Positions 23,616 to 36,189 are shown, counted from the first letter of the stretch. The stretch is DNA of 64,000 nucleotides from Toxorhynchites rutilus septentrionalis (GCF_029784135.1 NC_073746.1:252406494-252470493); one strand, 5' to 3'. Numbers and translations are program-made. Notes: generated by a model from the letters alone, not told the origin.

Positions 23616-24446
23616 CTAGTGATTTGGTTTAGGGGCACTTTTTACTCCCTCACCCGGTCAGGCCCTTTCTGCATTACTCGGGAATTAATGAAGCAAATGA
23701 AGCCCTGGCCGGGTAAGAGAGTAAAAAGTGCCCCCAAACCAAATCACTAGCTGTATGGCAAATATTGTAAAGGATATTAAATAAGAAATTTTGGCGGTTT
23801 ATTTGAACCCCTATGTGGTTTGGCGTAGGATCTATAGTGAAACACGTACTTTTTCGTTTATTTCACGCCATCCTCAATAGATCCGAGATAAAAATTTTAA
23901 AAAAATACTGAATGTACATCTTACCACGGTGTAAAATATTTAAATTCTGAAAAAAAAATTTTTGGGATTTAGAGATTCAGTACTATTCTAATTCATATTT
24001 AAATGTGCTCTTACGGCTTTTCTAGATTGATAAATATCTTCAAACTGTTTTTTTTTTCAAATATTTAATAATAAAAATAAAATAAAAAAAAATACACAGT
24101 ACAAAAAAAATGTTATAGATTTTCTGGCATTTCGAAATTTTGAAAAAAAACATAACTTTGAGATCCAGTCCTGCTCAAATTTTTATTTAAATGAGTTCGT
24201 ATGTGTCTTTTTTCTACATGTGGCGTAATTTTTCCTGAATTTTTAAGAGCATTGTGTGACTCGAAAATAAATTTCTTCATCGTCTGCATTATTTTTATTT
24301 TTTTGAAATCGATTATTTTATTGTATTCGTGGTTTTCAACTGAAAGATTGAAATAAAAAAACAAATCGGATTTGTGGTCTCAAAGTTATTTTTTTTCAAA
24401 ATTTCGAAATGCCAGAAAATCTATAACATTTTTTTGTACTTTGTAT

Positions 24447-25425
24447 GACTTATCTCACTTCTTAACTAGGCGAACCTAGCCAGAATTTTCACCTGCCCCC
24501 GGGCTTCTGAATGCCAAAGGGGGACTAGGCTCTGCGGAATGCACGTATCTGCATGCTCGTGCTGTTTTAGTCCTGACCGAGGAATTGTCGGACAATCGCG
24601 CAGGTGCTAAGGATGACCGACTTTTGGATGCCGGCCAATTCCTTCTCGATGTTCAACACCTTTAGCGCTTCCAGAAGTGTCTTCGGGATAATTCCAGTTC
24701 CAGAGAGAACGACTGGAACAATTCTTGGGACCTCCCTTAGCCCCCACAGTTCCTTGAGCTCCACGGCCAATGGTCGGTACTTGCAGATTTTGCGACCGTG
24801 GGTCTCCTCCAGATTCTGGTTCAGTGGAATAGCGACATCGATGATGGTGACTTTGCGGTCGCTCTTGTCGTAAACCATTATATCTGGGCGGTTGTGGTGG
24901 ATCGAGAGGTCGGTCAGAACAGTGCGATCCCAGTACAGCTTGAAACGGTCATTTTCCAGGACAGGTGCAGGCAGGTACCGGTAGTTTGGTACGTTGTCTT
25001 CCAGTAGAGCACATTGGAGCGCCAGTTGTCGATGAACAATACGGGCCACGTTGTTGTGGCGCTCGGTGTAGGCTGCGTTGGCCAAAACGGGACAGCCTCC
25101 CATAATGTGCTCTATGTTTTCACCTGGTTGATGGCACATCCGGCAAATGTCATCAACGTCTTGATGCCAGACGTACCGCCTGCAGTTTCTCGTCGGCATT
25201 ATCCTGTCCTGGATGGCTATCATGTCGGCTTCTACTACTGAAGAGAGTTCACCACGCGTTAGCCACAGATTAGATGCGGCCTTGTCGACGTGTGGCCGGT
25301 CCAGTTGATGGGGGTGGGCACCATGCACTGCCTTCTGCTTCCAAGCTGCAATCTTCTCCTCCACTGTCTGCAGATTGCAGTTGAGTTGGTACTCCGCTTG
25401 CGCCAAGTGCTTTGTATTACTTTTT
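24447..25425 (-). mobile_element. 5'-truncated R2/R4-like non-LTR retrotransposon in foldback module III
   Basis: A 10-bp target duplication TACTTTGTAT flanks it (24437-24446 and 25426-25435). Foldback module II has the uninterrupted site near 22660. The 979-bp insert is GC-richer than its surroundings and carries the C-terminus of an ORF on the minus strand, followed by a short 3' region ending at 24447. It is truncated at the 5' side near 25406-25425, as is usual for target-primed reverse transcription. Confidence 0.92.
24567..25406 (-). CDS. C-terminal 279 aa of an RLE-type retrotransposon protein
   Basis: One unbroken frame, but truncated, so the start MAQAEYQL is simply where the insert begins. 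Residues about 45-90 (LWLTRGELSSVVEADMIAIQ, then TRNCRRYVW) are the post-RT region. CRMCHQPGENIEHIMGGC is the CCHC finger that precedes the endonuclease. RPDIMVYDKSDRKVTIIDVA carries the PD...D core of the restriction-like endonuclease of R2/R4/Dong/CRE-type LINEs, which nicks target DNA. The RT domain is absent. It is the only long, intact retrotransposon frame here, suggesting a relatively recent insertion. Clade within the RLE group is uncertain. Confidence 0.9.
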   Translation of the reverse strand: MAQAEYQLNCNLQTVEEKIAAWKQKAVHGAHPHQLDRPHVDKAASNLWLTRGELSSVVEADMIAIQDRIMPTRNCRRYVWHQDVDDICRMCHQPGENIEHIMGGCPVLANAAYTERHNNVARIVHRQLALQCALLEDNVPNYRYLPAPVLENDRFKLYWDRTVLTDLSIHHNRPDIMVYDKSDRKVTIIDVAIPLNQNLEETHGRKICKYRPLAVELKELWGLREVPRIVPVVLSGTGIIPKTLLEALKVLNIEKELAGIQKSVILSTCAIVRQFLGQD

Positions 25426-26321
25426 TACTTTGTATTATTTTTTTTTATTATTTTATTTTTATTATTATATATTTGAAAAAAAAACAGCTTGAAGATATTT
25501 ATCAATCTAGAAAGAGCACATTTAAATATAAATTAGAGTAGTACTGAATCGGTAAATCCCAAAAAAAAATTTTCTAAATTTAAATATTTTTTTTAGTACT
25601 AAAATTTTTGATAAAATATTTTTTTGATATTTTTTCTTGATACACCGTGGTAAATTGCACATTCAGTATTTTTTTCAAATTTTTATCTCCGATCTATTGA
25701 GGATGGCGTGAAATAAACGAAAAAGTACGTTTTTCACTATAGATCCTACGTCAAACCACATAGGGGTTCAAATAAACCGCCAAAATTTCTTATTTAATAT
25801 CCTTTAAAATATTTGCCATACAGCTAGTGATTTGGTTTGGGGGCACTTTTTACTCCCTTACCTAACCACTCTTTGGAAATATAAAAAAAAAATTTTTGAT
25901 GCCGCGCAACACTGAAAAAAATCTGAAAAAAATCACACATATCTAGAAAAGCCGAAGAAACACATTTAAATATGAATTAGAGTAGTACTGAATCTCTAAA
26001 TCCCAAAAAAAAATTTTTCAAGATTTCAATATTTTTTTTAGTACTAAAATTTTTGATGAAATTTTTTTTTGATATATTTTTTTGATACACCGTAGTAAGA
26101 TGCACATTCAGTATTTTTTTCAAATTTTTATCTCGTATCGTTTGAGGATGGCGTTAAATAATCGAAAAAGTACGTTTTTCACTATAAATCCTACGTCAAA
26201 CCACATAGGGGTTCAAATAAACCGCCAAAATTTCTTATTTAATATCCTTTACAATATTTGCCATACAGCTAGTGATTTGGTTTGGGGGCACTTTCTACTC
26301 CCTTACCCGGCCAGGCCCTTT

Positions 26322-26945
26322 GGGATGAGAGGGTTTCTGGGTACGAGAAATGTTTCTATGATGGTATGACACCCTTCCCTCCTCTGGAATGGAGAGGGTG
26401 TCCCATAAACATAATACACACATTTGAACCAAACATGACGATTGAAAATGTTCAGAAAACTCTGAAGGAAAATGGGAAAATTCGAAAAATTCAAATCGCA
26501 TATGTTCTACAATTACATATTGACAAACGTTGTTAGTCCATCTGATGTTTGCGCTAACGAAAAGAATCACATATGTTCGGAAGTGGAAATGGATTTTAAT
26601 GTGATAAAACTCACTCCTATAGCTTCGTCTATCTATATAAATAAAAATGGATCGCCGAATGTGTAAGAGCAAAATTCGAGAAAGAAATTATGCGATTTAG
26701 GACTGTTTTTATTCATATTTATATCATATTGTCTGTATTAAACATTTATGTAACGGAGAAACATGTTATTTGCAAGTGGTTGAAAAAACTTGAACGAGAA
26801 TTTTAAAGGGTAGATTAGAAGATCAATCAATGAATAGTTCTTCGATTGGACCATGAACCTGCGCTTAATAAGAAAACGTGGATGTGATAACGAAAAATAA
26901 ATGTTGGGCGGGACGAAGTTTTCCGGGTCAACTTGTTAATAATAA
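26322..26945 (+). repeat. Dispersed repeat family with GGTCAACTTGTT terminus, copy 2
   Basis: It starts with the GAGAAATGTTTCTATG-type block, has GGAGAAACATGTTATTTGCA at about 26756, and ends GCGGGACGAAGTTTTCCGGG TCAACTTG, the inverted counterpart of the terminus at 12608. An unrelated middle (about 26410-26690) is present. ORFs in it are not conserved in the other copies. Confidence 0.75.
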
Positions 26946-27472
26946 AAATTTACGCAAGTAATACTACGTTAAGATAGCAATATTGAATGGAGACAAAAAT
27001 TTCGAAGGAACTAATTGGTTTCAATTTGATTTGTCGATCATCTCAATCGGCCAGTAGTTCTAAAGCTTTAAATTTTTGAAAAAAGTCATTATTGCAAAAA
27101 AAAAAGGAAAATACTACGGATATACTAAGTACAATAGAACAAAGAACTACCAATTTTCACGATAATTTGAGAACCACTTTATGGATTTGGCATGTATCAT
27201 ATTTTATATCATATATCGTTTCACACAAATGAAGTAGCTCGTTTAAGCTCTTGAATATTTCCATACTCCTTGTTATCTGCTTGTACTCCTCGTATGATCA
27301 TTTCCCATATGTTCTCGATATGGTTTTGATATGATAAACAACCTGACCAGTCCAGAATCTGAATCCCCTGTTCAACGAACTGACTTTTATGAACTGAGGA
27401 ATTATCCTGTTGAGGAATTGTATCCAGCCATTACAATTTTCTCAAACGGCAACAAACGATTTTCAAGTGCTA
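26946..27472. other. No gene; contains a dispersed repeat near 27000-27200
   Basis: GAGAACCACTTTATGGATTT GGCATG at about 27168 is related to GAGAACCACTATATCGGTTT near 46949 and to GAGAACTACTATATCGGTTT near 33215. Confidence 0.5.
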
Positions 27473-27486
27473 TTATAGGGAAAGCT

Positions 27487-27761
27487 TCTGCTTCTTGAAT
27501 GGCGTTAACGTTCCCTGTGGAATTTTTGCCGTCTCAACGTATACATTCACTAGCGTCATTCATTAATACTTAGTTGAGATTTCTTAAGCCAAATAACACG
27601 CCTTGAATGTAATCCGAGGGGCACGCTCTAGAATACGCGTGACGACAGTGCAAGTCGAAGGAAATTTCTCTGACGAAAAATCCCCCCGGCCAGAACGGAA
27701 ATCGAACCCGAACACCCGGCATGATAATCTGAGACGCTAACCACTCGGCCACGGGTGCACG
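27487..27761 (-). mobile_element. tRNA-headed SINE (family A), copy 2
   Basis: The 14-bp target duplication TTATAGGGAAAGCT is at 27473-27486 and 27762-27775. The minus strand reads from a head with A box GTGGCCGAGTGG and B box GGTTCGATTTCC (last bases diverged) to a GAAGCAGA tail. It shares about 90 percent of positions by eye with 18912-19190. Confidence 0.95.
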
Positions 27762-27775
27762 TTATAGGGAAAGCT

Positions 27776-29416
27776 ATTTACGTCAATACTTACGAGAGCA
27801 CCCTCTCCAAACCAAACCAAACGAAAAATAGTTGGCAGTAGTTTACATTCACTTCCACTGAAACTAACATGTAATCGCATAGATATAATTACATTTCGAC
27901 AAGAAAAACAACCTATGCTTGAGTCTTCTTCAGAAAATTATGCCAAACGCATTTTAGTAGGTAAAAATTGTCAGAATAATAAAATAATTCATCGACTTTA
28001 TCCAAGCCACTGACAATTTAATTCATTCGGCCCCAATTAAGTACAAATTGAGCAATCACCAGTTTAAATCATGACAATTGATATTTTTCTCCCAACCTCT
28101 TTCTGGAAGTCGCAATCATCTTCAATGAATTGTAAATCGGATACAAAATTGCACAATGAAAACACATAATATTGAAATTATCGTAATCAAAATGGCATCA
28201 TAATCGTCATATTGTGGTGGCAAATTTTGAATTTGCCACTAATTTTATTGTGCCCTGTGCTGGAAGGCCGATCCCATTTATGACTATTGCAATAAAACGA
28301 TGATGGCAAACCATGATGATGCCACGAGTAGTGCTGTTGCTTCTACCGTCACATCGTATCGCGCTGCAAATTGCAGTTTGGCAGCAGGATACGTTATCAG
28401 CCAGGGTGGTACTATCCCCGCAAAGAAGGAGATGCAAATTGATGCATATGAGCAACCCTTGCGTCTTGGCTCGGGGGATTTCCGCCCACAATTATTTAAC
28501 AGGACTAGTAATTTTTCCTGCACGGAACAGGCAGCGCCGGCTGGATGGAATTCATGTGTGTGTGAGTTGGGAGACGCCTGATTTACACCATAACGGCTGA
28601 TGCCCAATTTTAGTGCTCACGAATGCACTACTGCCGGTGATTGCGAGCGAATGCAATTAGATACCACGGTTTCTGCGAGGAACGCTTTACAGCACGGAAC
28701 TGTAGCTGTAACCACCGTAACTATGTTATTTTCGGTTTGGAGAAAACATATCAACATTCAGCGGCGACAGGGAACATGACACAGCTTTCAAATAATGATG
28801 CCGTTTCGACGTTAATTTGAAAATGCGGTGTACTCACATAGTTCGAATTCTTGCGAAGAAGACCATCATTGCAAAAATTTTCAATGTACACAATTTTTAC
28901 AATTTTTCCGTGTACTACACATTTTATTGAAACTGCAGACTTTTTTTTCTGATGTCACAATGTCACAATAATGGAAATATCCCCACATTCGTTAGCTAAA
29001 AATGCAACACTACTTTCATATGTGCTATTCAAAATGAAAAAAATATCAAAAGAATGGTAGAACGTGTATCAATTAACCTTGCAGAGATTTTGCCACTGTA
29101 CATGGTCATCCTATTGGTCTTCAGTTGTACTAACGCCAACCAATATTCGTATGAACCCCGCCAAGTCAATTAGTAAAACGTTTGAAATGCCGCAATCGCT
29201 TTTCACATATGAATCTATTGACGTCATATATTGACTGGTGATTGTTTCATGTAATGTGACCCCTCCTTCATTTGAATGAATGATGATCATTATTATGAAC
29301 ATTTAATTTAGGTTTGAAAAACAAAACCAGACAGATTTTATCTACTGCTAGAAAATTTAAAACTTTGTCTATTTATGGAACATTGCCAGTCAACAAGCCT
29401 ATGGCCGTCCTCTATG
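27776..29416. other. No supported gene
   Basis: 28200-28610 has overlapping open frames on both strands (93-107 aa) and better sequence complexity than the surroundings. It could be an exon or an old element. No domain, splice pattern or promoter can be shown. Confidence 0.35.
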
Positions 29417-29518
29417 CAGTGGCGTCGAATGAAGCTTTCGCACCCCATTTTTTCATATAAATTCGGTTCATATTGCACCCCTAAAATGCCTCCTAAAATC
29501 CCCCATTCGACGCCACTG
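29417..29518. mobile_element. 102-bp MITE with CAGTGGCG inverted ends
   Basis: CAGTGGCGTCGAATG at 29417-29431 is repeated exactly inverted at 29504-29518. Ends starting CAGTGGCG are typical of hAT-type MITEs. The flanking 8 bases (CTCTATG/CTTATAC region) do not match well, so target duplication is unproven. Confidence 0.75.
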
Positions 29519-30658
29519 CTTATACGCCACAGGATCAATATTGTCCTGAACTGATCCTTGCTGCCAAATGGTCAAACATGGACAACAAAGCATTGATGTC
29601 CACATCCTCTGTGTAGCGAAGAGAAACTTAAATTCACCCACCAACTCCGTCATCCTCAACGAGAGCGCTCCTCTTTCTCTCTATAATCTATAATCACCAT
29701 AGTTCTGGATATGTGCGAGCGCAAGATTATATGTACGAGCGCAAGATTATGGAGCACACAAACTCTCTACAGTGCAGCGGATAAAGTCTCTGAAGGGTAC
29801 ACTCAAAAGTAGCTTTCAATAAACTGAGCGCTGTGGTTCGCTGAAAAAAGTTAACCGAGGTGAAACATGCTTGTGGATTATATGTCGAATAAGATTGCAC
29901 TCTTCAGCGCACTCTTCAGTGTACTCCTCAGTGCGGCAGAGTGCGGGCCGGCGCGTTTCAGTGCTGGACACAGGTTTTCGCACACTCGAACTCTCAAGAG
30001 TAAAGATAGTGTGAGAGATTATGATACACTCGCACCAAGATTCCTCCCAGCTAGCGCACAATAACTCTTTATATATTCGCTAGTGAAAAGGAAAAGCGCA
30101 TGGTTTCTCTTCAATGGGTGATGACTGTATCCTCAGTGTAGGCATGAAACTCGAGCGCAGATGGATTATTTCACTGAAAATGACATCACTGCAACAGAGT
30201 GACAAATAAAATTGTCATCTCGAAATTTCAAACGAGTCTTTCTTTAAAATGTTGATTCCCACGAAAATCTACCCTATACAAAATATCAGCTCAATCGGAC
30301 CTCATTTACTAGTGCCGCAGACGTCAAATTTGAGTTCCTTAAAACTGAATAATCACCCAAGGGTGGAGTACATGAAATCGGGGTTTACGAAAAAAAATCT
30401 TGGTACCAAATATCTCGAAATTGCATGAAACGTCGAAATTTACTGTTATCTTCAAAATTTTGTTTTGGTCAAAAATGAACTGTTCGGCACTCGATCATTT
30501 TTCTGCCTTAAAAGTAATTTTTTAACAAAAGAAATGTTTTCGAGATAACAGTCAATTTCGGCGTTTTATCCAATTTTAAGAGATTTAGCATTAATTTGGT
30601 TAAGAGAATTCAAATGCTAATTACGCAGAATTGTACTTACGATATATATTATAATATA
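29519..30658. other. No supported gene; dispersed repeat at about 30215-30570
   Basis: 30215-30570 (ATGAAACGTCGA-ATTTACTGT, AAAATATCAGCTCAATCGGA) recurs at 36195-36460 in the same orientation and partly inverted at 32145-32265. A 65-aa frame at 29867-30061 has a hydrophobic stretch (IALFSALFSVLLSAAECG) that could mimic a signal peptide, but it lies in short repeats (CTCTTCAG, CTCCTCAG) and I do not call it a gene. Confidence 0.45.
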
Positions 30659-31056
30659 CAGGGAAACTTCGATATAACGTACCCTCGTTATAACGTACCC
30701 TCGATATAACGTACACATTATCAAAGTCAAAAAAAATAATTTTTTGAATATCTTTTTCTGAAAGAACAATAAATTATCTGTATTTTGATACTGAAGCTTG
30801 TGTTGTAACTTTAACCAATCCCGAAATACAACTGTTTTGTGATTCCGGATTCTAAATGAATCAAACTTCAATCAACCGAACGAAGGGAAACATCATGAGA
30901 AAAGTTGGCTTCGTCTTCTTATTGATTTTATTCATCAACCTTACTCAAACAGCAACACAATAAAGTAATATAAGCTACGTTTTATCGATATAACGTACAA
31001 TTCGATACAACGTACAATTTTGAAAGTAAAATGTACGTTATATCGAAGTTACCCTG
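30659..31056. mobile_element. pogo/Tigger-like MITE
   Basis: CAGGGAAACTTCGATATAAC at the left (30659) is matched inverted by GTTATATCGAAGTTACCCTG at the right (ending 31056). TA flanks both ends (30657-30658, 31057-31058). Subterminal TATAACGTAC motifs repeat several times. At 398 bp without a transposase, this is a non-autonomous element. The CTTCGATATAACG signature is characteristic of pogo-type ends. Confidence 0.88.
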
Positions 31057-31058
31057 TA

Positions 31059-32389
31059 TACCATTAGACGGTAAATTTATCCAGCATTTTTTTCGCCTGA
31101 GACATAAACAATGGAAATAGTAAAATGAATGAGCAATTTAACGAATAAATATATAGGTATGTTTTACGATCGAATGCAAAGGTAAATCATGTGTTATGCG
31201 AATGCTGTATGTGACACAAAATTGTGTGTAATAATTCGTTCTTTCAAACAAGTTAGACATCCAACCAACGTGTTGTAATAAGGTTGATGAAGATGGTGGA
31301 GTGGGTTAGTAAGATGACTGCAATTTCATAGAAAATCATTATTTTAATGTTACCAACGTGATATTGTCATGACCCTCAGTGTCAGTGTATGTGACGTGAA
31401 ATATAGTCTGCAAACAAACATTATTTAACCGAAAAAGCTACCACTCATGACTTAGGATACGACTAATAATAAGGATAAAACAATCGAAAAAAAATCACAA
31501 TACCTTAGCTATCTGTTAAACATAAAGCAGCTTCATGATTCCATGTGTATTATGTCTCAAAATATAACGAAATCGTAAGTTAAACATTTGTTTGTTTCTT
31601 CCCCAAAAACTTCATATTCAATGTAATCAATGAGGACATTTTTTTGTTTAACGATCCACGGTGTTAAGTCAGACCGGACTATGTGACATTTTTATGATTT
31701 CGAGAAAAACGAACTTGAGGTTTAGTGCTATAAGTTATCCCTATTGTACGCTTGATTTTCCAAATCTGATAAAGATGGTATGCTTAACCTAATGCAATAA
31801 ATAACACAAAAGGTCTGATTCCACGACTTGGTTCCTTTTTGGCTAAACACCGACCATATACTTCGTCTACCATTACTCGGTTATGTTTCGCTTAATGAAT
31901 ATCATCTTTTTCGGTTAGACAGTTGAGCCTCCTACCAGAAGCTAATTTTGTTTTTTGTTCGTTACAGCCCGTTTGATAGTTATGAGTACACATAACAAAC
32001 AGCCACCATTTGGAGTTTTAAAAGAGTGAACAAAACAGATTTCTGAACAATGAAAAGAATTACATTTAAAAAAACAATTGTTCCGAACAACCACATTCCT
32101 ACGTCAAACTTAAGTCCATGCACCTGGACTCAGACCTTCTACTTTTTTTCTGAAAACCCCGATTGCATGTACTCACTCATGGGTGATTTTTCGTAAATGA
32201 AATCCGATTGACCTGAAATTTTGCATAGGATAGTTTTTCGTGGGAATCAATTTTTTTAAGAAAGTTGTGTTCGAAAGTTCGAAGGACACTTTTGTATGTA
32301 CATCCATTGGCACTCTAATGTCCAACCATCCAGCCTTGTTTAAGAATGACAATGGATAATCAGCTATAACGATCGGACAATTCTGTGTG
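31059..32389. other. No gene; inverted piece of a dispersed repeat near 32145-32265
   Basis: No ORF or domain is recognised. 32145-32265 is the reverse complement of part of the 30.2-kb repeat (GATTTTTCGTAAATGAAATC, GTGGGAATCAA). Confidence 0.4.
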
Positions 32390-33220
32390 GCATGCCTAAT
32401 TCTGGCAGCACGGGCATTGTCAGTTTAGCGATCAAGTGGGCTGAGCACTCAGCATATTTTTCGCCATCTTATCAGCAGGCAGCCGTCGTTTGGCTTTGAG
32501 CGGTCTCCGATTATCTCGCGGACGCTTAGGGACACACATTTTGGCGATTCTGCTAGGGGCGAGAATCAAACGGGATAATCGGAAATCGCCTTGAACTGGA
32601 ATACTTTCAGGGGCTCTGCGTGGTAACAAAGTGACACGAAAGTTGCACGTTTGCGATTTGTTTGCATTTGCATTTGGTGTATTTTATAATACGTACGGAT
32701 CGGTACGACCGTATGATGAAATTGTAGAATAAAAATGGGTAAGCGTGGATCGAGACGACTGCACAAACGGGTACGGATCGGGACGACCATGCGATATAAA
32801 AGTAGGAGTCAAAATATTTGCGGATCAGGACGACCGTTTAAAAAATGATAATGATAAGAGTGTGAATCGGGACGACCGTGCTGCATTAAAATATAAGTAA
32901 ACGTATTTGCGGGTCGGGACGAAGAATGGAAGTAATATTATTTGCGAATCGGGACAACTGCGCAGAATAAGTACTGGCATCATGAACTAGCTCATACATC
33001 CCAAAGGTGGTTCAAATGTTTCCTGTGAAGGAATATACACTGAAACAAAATCCACATGCATTTGTTCTTTTCGTCTTTTTTTTATTCAATTCTGTTTTTC
33101 GGAGAAGAAAGAAGATGTGTGGCATGCCTAGTTCTGGAAACACGGGCATCGTCAGTTTAGCGATCGAATGAGCTGGGCACTCGACACATTTTCTGCCAGC
33201 AGGCAGCGAAAATCTGAGAA
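32390..33220. repeat. Composite repeat: direct repeats flanking a 45-50 bp minisatellite
   Basis: GTGTGGCATGCCTAATTCTG at 32386 and GTGTGGCATGCCTAGTTCTG at about 33116 begin two direct copies of about 95 bp (CACGGGCAT, GTCAGTTTAGCGATC, GCAGGCAGC). Between them, 32693-32960, the motif GGATCGGGACGACCGT recurs about seven times at 28-50 bp spacing (near 32697, 32747, 32775, 32822, 32864, 32910 and 32946). No coding sequence. Confidence 0.8.
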
Positions 33221-33714
33221 CTACTATATCGGTTTGGCATGGAACGGCTGTAGATATAGATAGAGAAGGACGATGATTGTCATAAAGGTTTTCGATGTGA
33301 CTGGAGCGGAGTAGAATTCTCACGAGTGGAAGAAAATATATTATTTTGAGGAGTAAAAAATCGAAAAAATAAAAAAAACAACTGGATAAAACTGTGATTT
33401 TTTTTTACAAAACTGTATTTTTTTTGCCTTTGGCTGTTTTGCTGGCATGCTTGAAAAAAACTGGCAATATACAGGAAAAACTGGACGGTTGGTAACTTCG
33501 CTCGTATGGATGTTATTTTGCTACTCTTTCTGGTTCCTTTGATTCGTGGTGTAATTTGCTCCACGGTTCGAAATAGACAGGATGCCCCTCGCTGCTAGAT
33601 CTTGCCTTTTATGCAGTATTGACTGACTAATGAATCACAAGGGGTGGGGCTTGCGAAGCAGTTTTCGCCCTTTGCATGCACTGAACAGAACACCTAGCGA
33701 CTCTGTATTTTTTC
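33221..33714. other. No gene seen
   Basis: Poly-A/T-rich spacer. Frames on the minus strand are low complexity. Confidence 0.4.
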
Positions 33715-34170
33715 GTATAATTCGAGAACTAATCAAGCAAACTGAACCAAATTTGGCATGTGGAGGTTTTAGGGGGCAAGAAACATTTCTAAAGTGGTTC
33801 AACACTCCTCCCACCTCTCTGAGGAGAAAAAATTGTCCGATTTAGGGCTGTCCTTATTCTATCATATTTTCTGTATAAAACATTTATTCCATGTGACGGA
33901 GAAACATGTTATTTGCAAGTGGTTGAGAAATCTTGAACGAGAATTGTGTCTGAATATAATCTTATATTATAATGATGAGTTTTGTTAGAAATACTAGGAA
34001 TTTTATAGTAACAGGTAAATTCAACGGGGTCGATTAGAAGATAAATCAATGAACAGTTCTGTGATTGGACCCATGAATTTGCTCATAGTAGGAAAACGTG
34101 GATGTTTGAAGGTATTGATAACAAAAAACAAATTTTGAGCGGGACGAAGTTTGCCGGGTCAGCTAGTTTG
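33715..34170 (+). repeat. Dispersed repeat family with GGTCAGCTAGTT terminus, copy 3
   Basis: It runs from TAATTCGAGAACTAATCAAG through GGAGAAACATGTTATTTGCA (33898) to GCGGGACGAAGTTTGCCGGG TCAGCTAG (about 34139-34166). This is the cleanest copy of the terminus and is inverted relative to 12608-13430. Confidence 0.85.
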
Positions 34171-35865
34171 TTATAAAAATGAAATACGAAACTAAATACA
34201 ATCTTTATAGAATTTTTTAACCTACACACTAACGGAATAGAGTTGGTTTATTTAAATAGAACATCCTCCCGTGTCCAACACATATATGTATTGTTATTAA
34301 ATAATAAAGGAGGTAATTTTGCATAAGCCTCGAAACTGAGCCCACGTTAATTAATTCAATGTCCGGAAATCAAGTTCCAATCTGTTAAATATTCGTATTT
34401 CTCGCGAATGTTAAAAACAAGAACTTTAACTTAAAACAATATATTAATCGCATTTTATTCCTGAATTACGTTTACAGGCACCGAAACTGACGGTTCGATG
34501 TGCGTTTTGTATTTTGATGCGTATTTTTCCATATTGACTGAATTTGTCTCTTTCAACAAGCTACATGCTACACTGCCATAGTTACGATGGATTTGTTGGT
34601 CGGGAATTCGATGTTATCGCGGAATGGTCCTTATAACTCAATACCGAGATCGTTTGACTTTACTTAATTGTTTTTTGGCTATGTTATCGCAGGTTTATTC
34701 CACAAATCAAACTCTTGGTGAACTAGAGTTTAATCTATGAGCCACAATTGCTGCCACTCGCGGAAAATGGGGCACCAAGCCATCAAATATTGCAGCACGC
34801 GTATACACCAAAGCGAACATTATAAATGATCGTTTATTCAAATAATTAATGGCAGAATTCACACTCAAACAAAGTTATTCCGCACCATATTGGTCGAAAT
34901 GCTCTCGTTTTATTTTGAATTCAAAACCAACCGCTGATATTGTTCAACCTTTAACAACCCTCGAAACCTCAAAATTTAGCTACTTTTTTGTCAAACCTAG
35001 GAAACATATTTTTAGTTCATTTTCTCACCTAGCTTCCAACATTCCAGCTGAAGCTTCTATCTAGTAATTCGGTTCGTTCTATATCCCAACTATACCTATT
35101 TAGTTTCTCTGACTACGATGCAATTTTTTCTCTCCCACTTGAACTACTTTCCTGTACGATGGATGACAGCCAAGTTACATAAATTCCTTCATCCCTCCTA
35201 CCCTTCCAGTATAGTTTCAGAGTTCTTTCGGTAGCCTACAACTGCTAGTAAATTCCGGCGGTATAATTTATATCAGCTGAACCTATTCCCATTCCCATGA
35301 CAGATCCGTGTCTACTTCTTGACCTTGCGTGGTTGGTTCCTGCTTGCCTGTGATCTCCACCGGCATCAAATATCAATAAAATAAACTTGTGAGGAAGAGC
35401 GTCATTGTGGAAAATTAGACTTTGATGCAGATCGTAGCTGAAGAGCAAAGCGAATAAAAATGAATGGTTGGGAAGTTCACCACCGAAGTTCGACGTGAAA
35501 CGCGTTGAACTGATGGCGTGGAAGTGGGAGAAGATTTCACCATGGGAAATGATGAAATGAGACACAAGTGAACGGGAAAAATTGTCGAACTACACTCTAT
35601 GGCACCTCAATCAAGCAGAGCAAATATTGAATTTTAACGCGCTTCTGGATGTTGTTGAGAGAAGCTTTATTCAATGTAATCTTATGTTATCGATGAAAAG
35701 CCCAAGGATAACTCTGTTCGATTTATAGCGTTACATGGAGTACTCATATCGGCGCATACATATTGTTGGAAACAGCAAGATAATGAAATATATTGTGATA
35801 TTGTCAAGAATACACTATGTTACACAACGTCAGAGTCGAATATGGTATAACAATTGTCTTCATTT
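34171..35865. other. No supported gene
   Basis: Frames of 71 aa (34849-35064 +) and 106 aa (35245-35565 -) are open but show no domain. Confidence 0.35.
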
Positions 35866-35880
35866 ATAAGATTAGCTTTT

Positions 35881-36030
35881 TTTTTTCTGTATTATAGTGA
35901 CTTTCAACGCTTCTGGCTGGTTTGTCACTTTTACCTTCCATTTTGGAAGAATGTCGGGAGTGAGAATTGAACTCGTGATCTTGAGCGTGAGAAGTATGGA
36001 TGTTACCTCCACGCCAGATCGGCTCCCATA
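35881..36030 (-). mobile_element. Short SINE (family B), copy 1
   Basis: The 15-bp target duplication ATAAGATTAGCTTTT lies exactly at 35866-35880 and 36031-36045. The 150-bp body has a tRNA-like minus-strand head with a B-box-like GAGTTCAATTCTCAC and a degenerate A-box region (TCTGGCGTGGAGG). It ends at the + left side in poly-T/CTGTATTATAG. It is not related to family A. A second copy is at 50539-50696. Confidence 0.93.
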
Positions 36031-36189
36031 ATAAGATTAGCTTTTGTTCACTTTACAGATTTGGTCAGGCCCAAAACATGAGAAAAAAACAAAAACGCAT
36101 GGATGTAGAACAGTATTCAGAATGCAACGGGGTACTGATGTGCAACAAGATTTTTGCACTCACGTGAACACTTGCTCCGTGTATACTAG

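Noticed and set aside
28300..28581. 93-aa ORF as a host exon
   Set aside because: Equally long frames exist on the other strand and in other phases. No splice context, domain or conservation can be shown.
29867..30064. Small secreted protein (hydrophobic N-terminus)
   Set aside because: Embedded in short CTTCAG/CTCAG repeats, with no promoter or homology. The hydrophobic stretch is probably chance.
32390..33220. Short LTR retrotransposon or CRISPR-like array
   Set aside because: Direct repeats lack TG...CA ends and flanking duplication. Unit spacing and sequence are degenerate, and the genome is eukaryotic, so CRISPR is not plausible.
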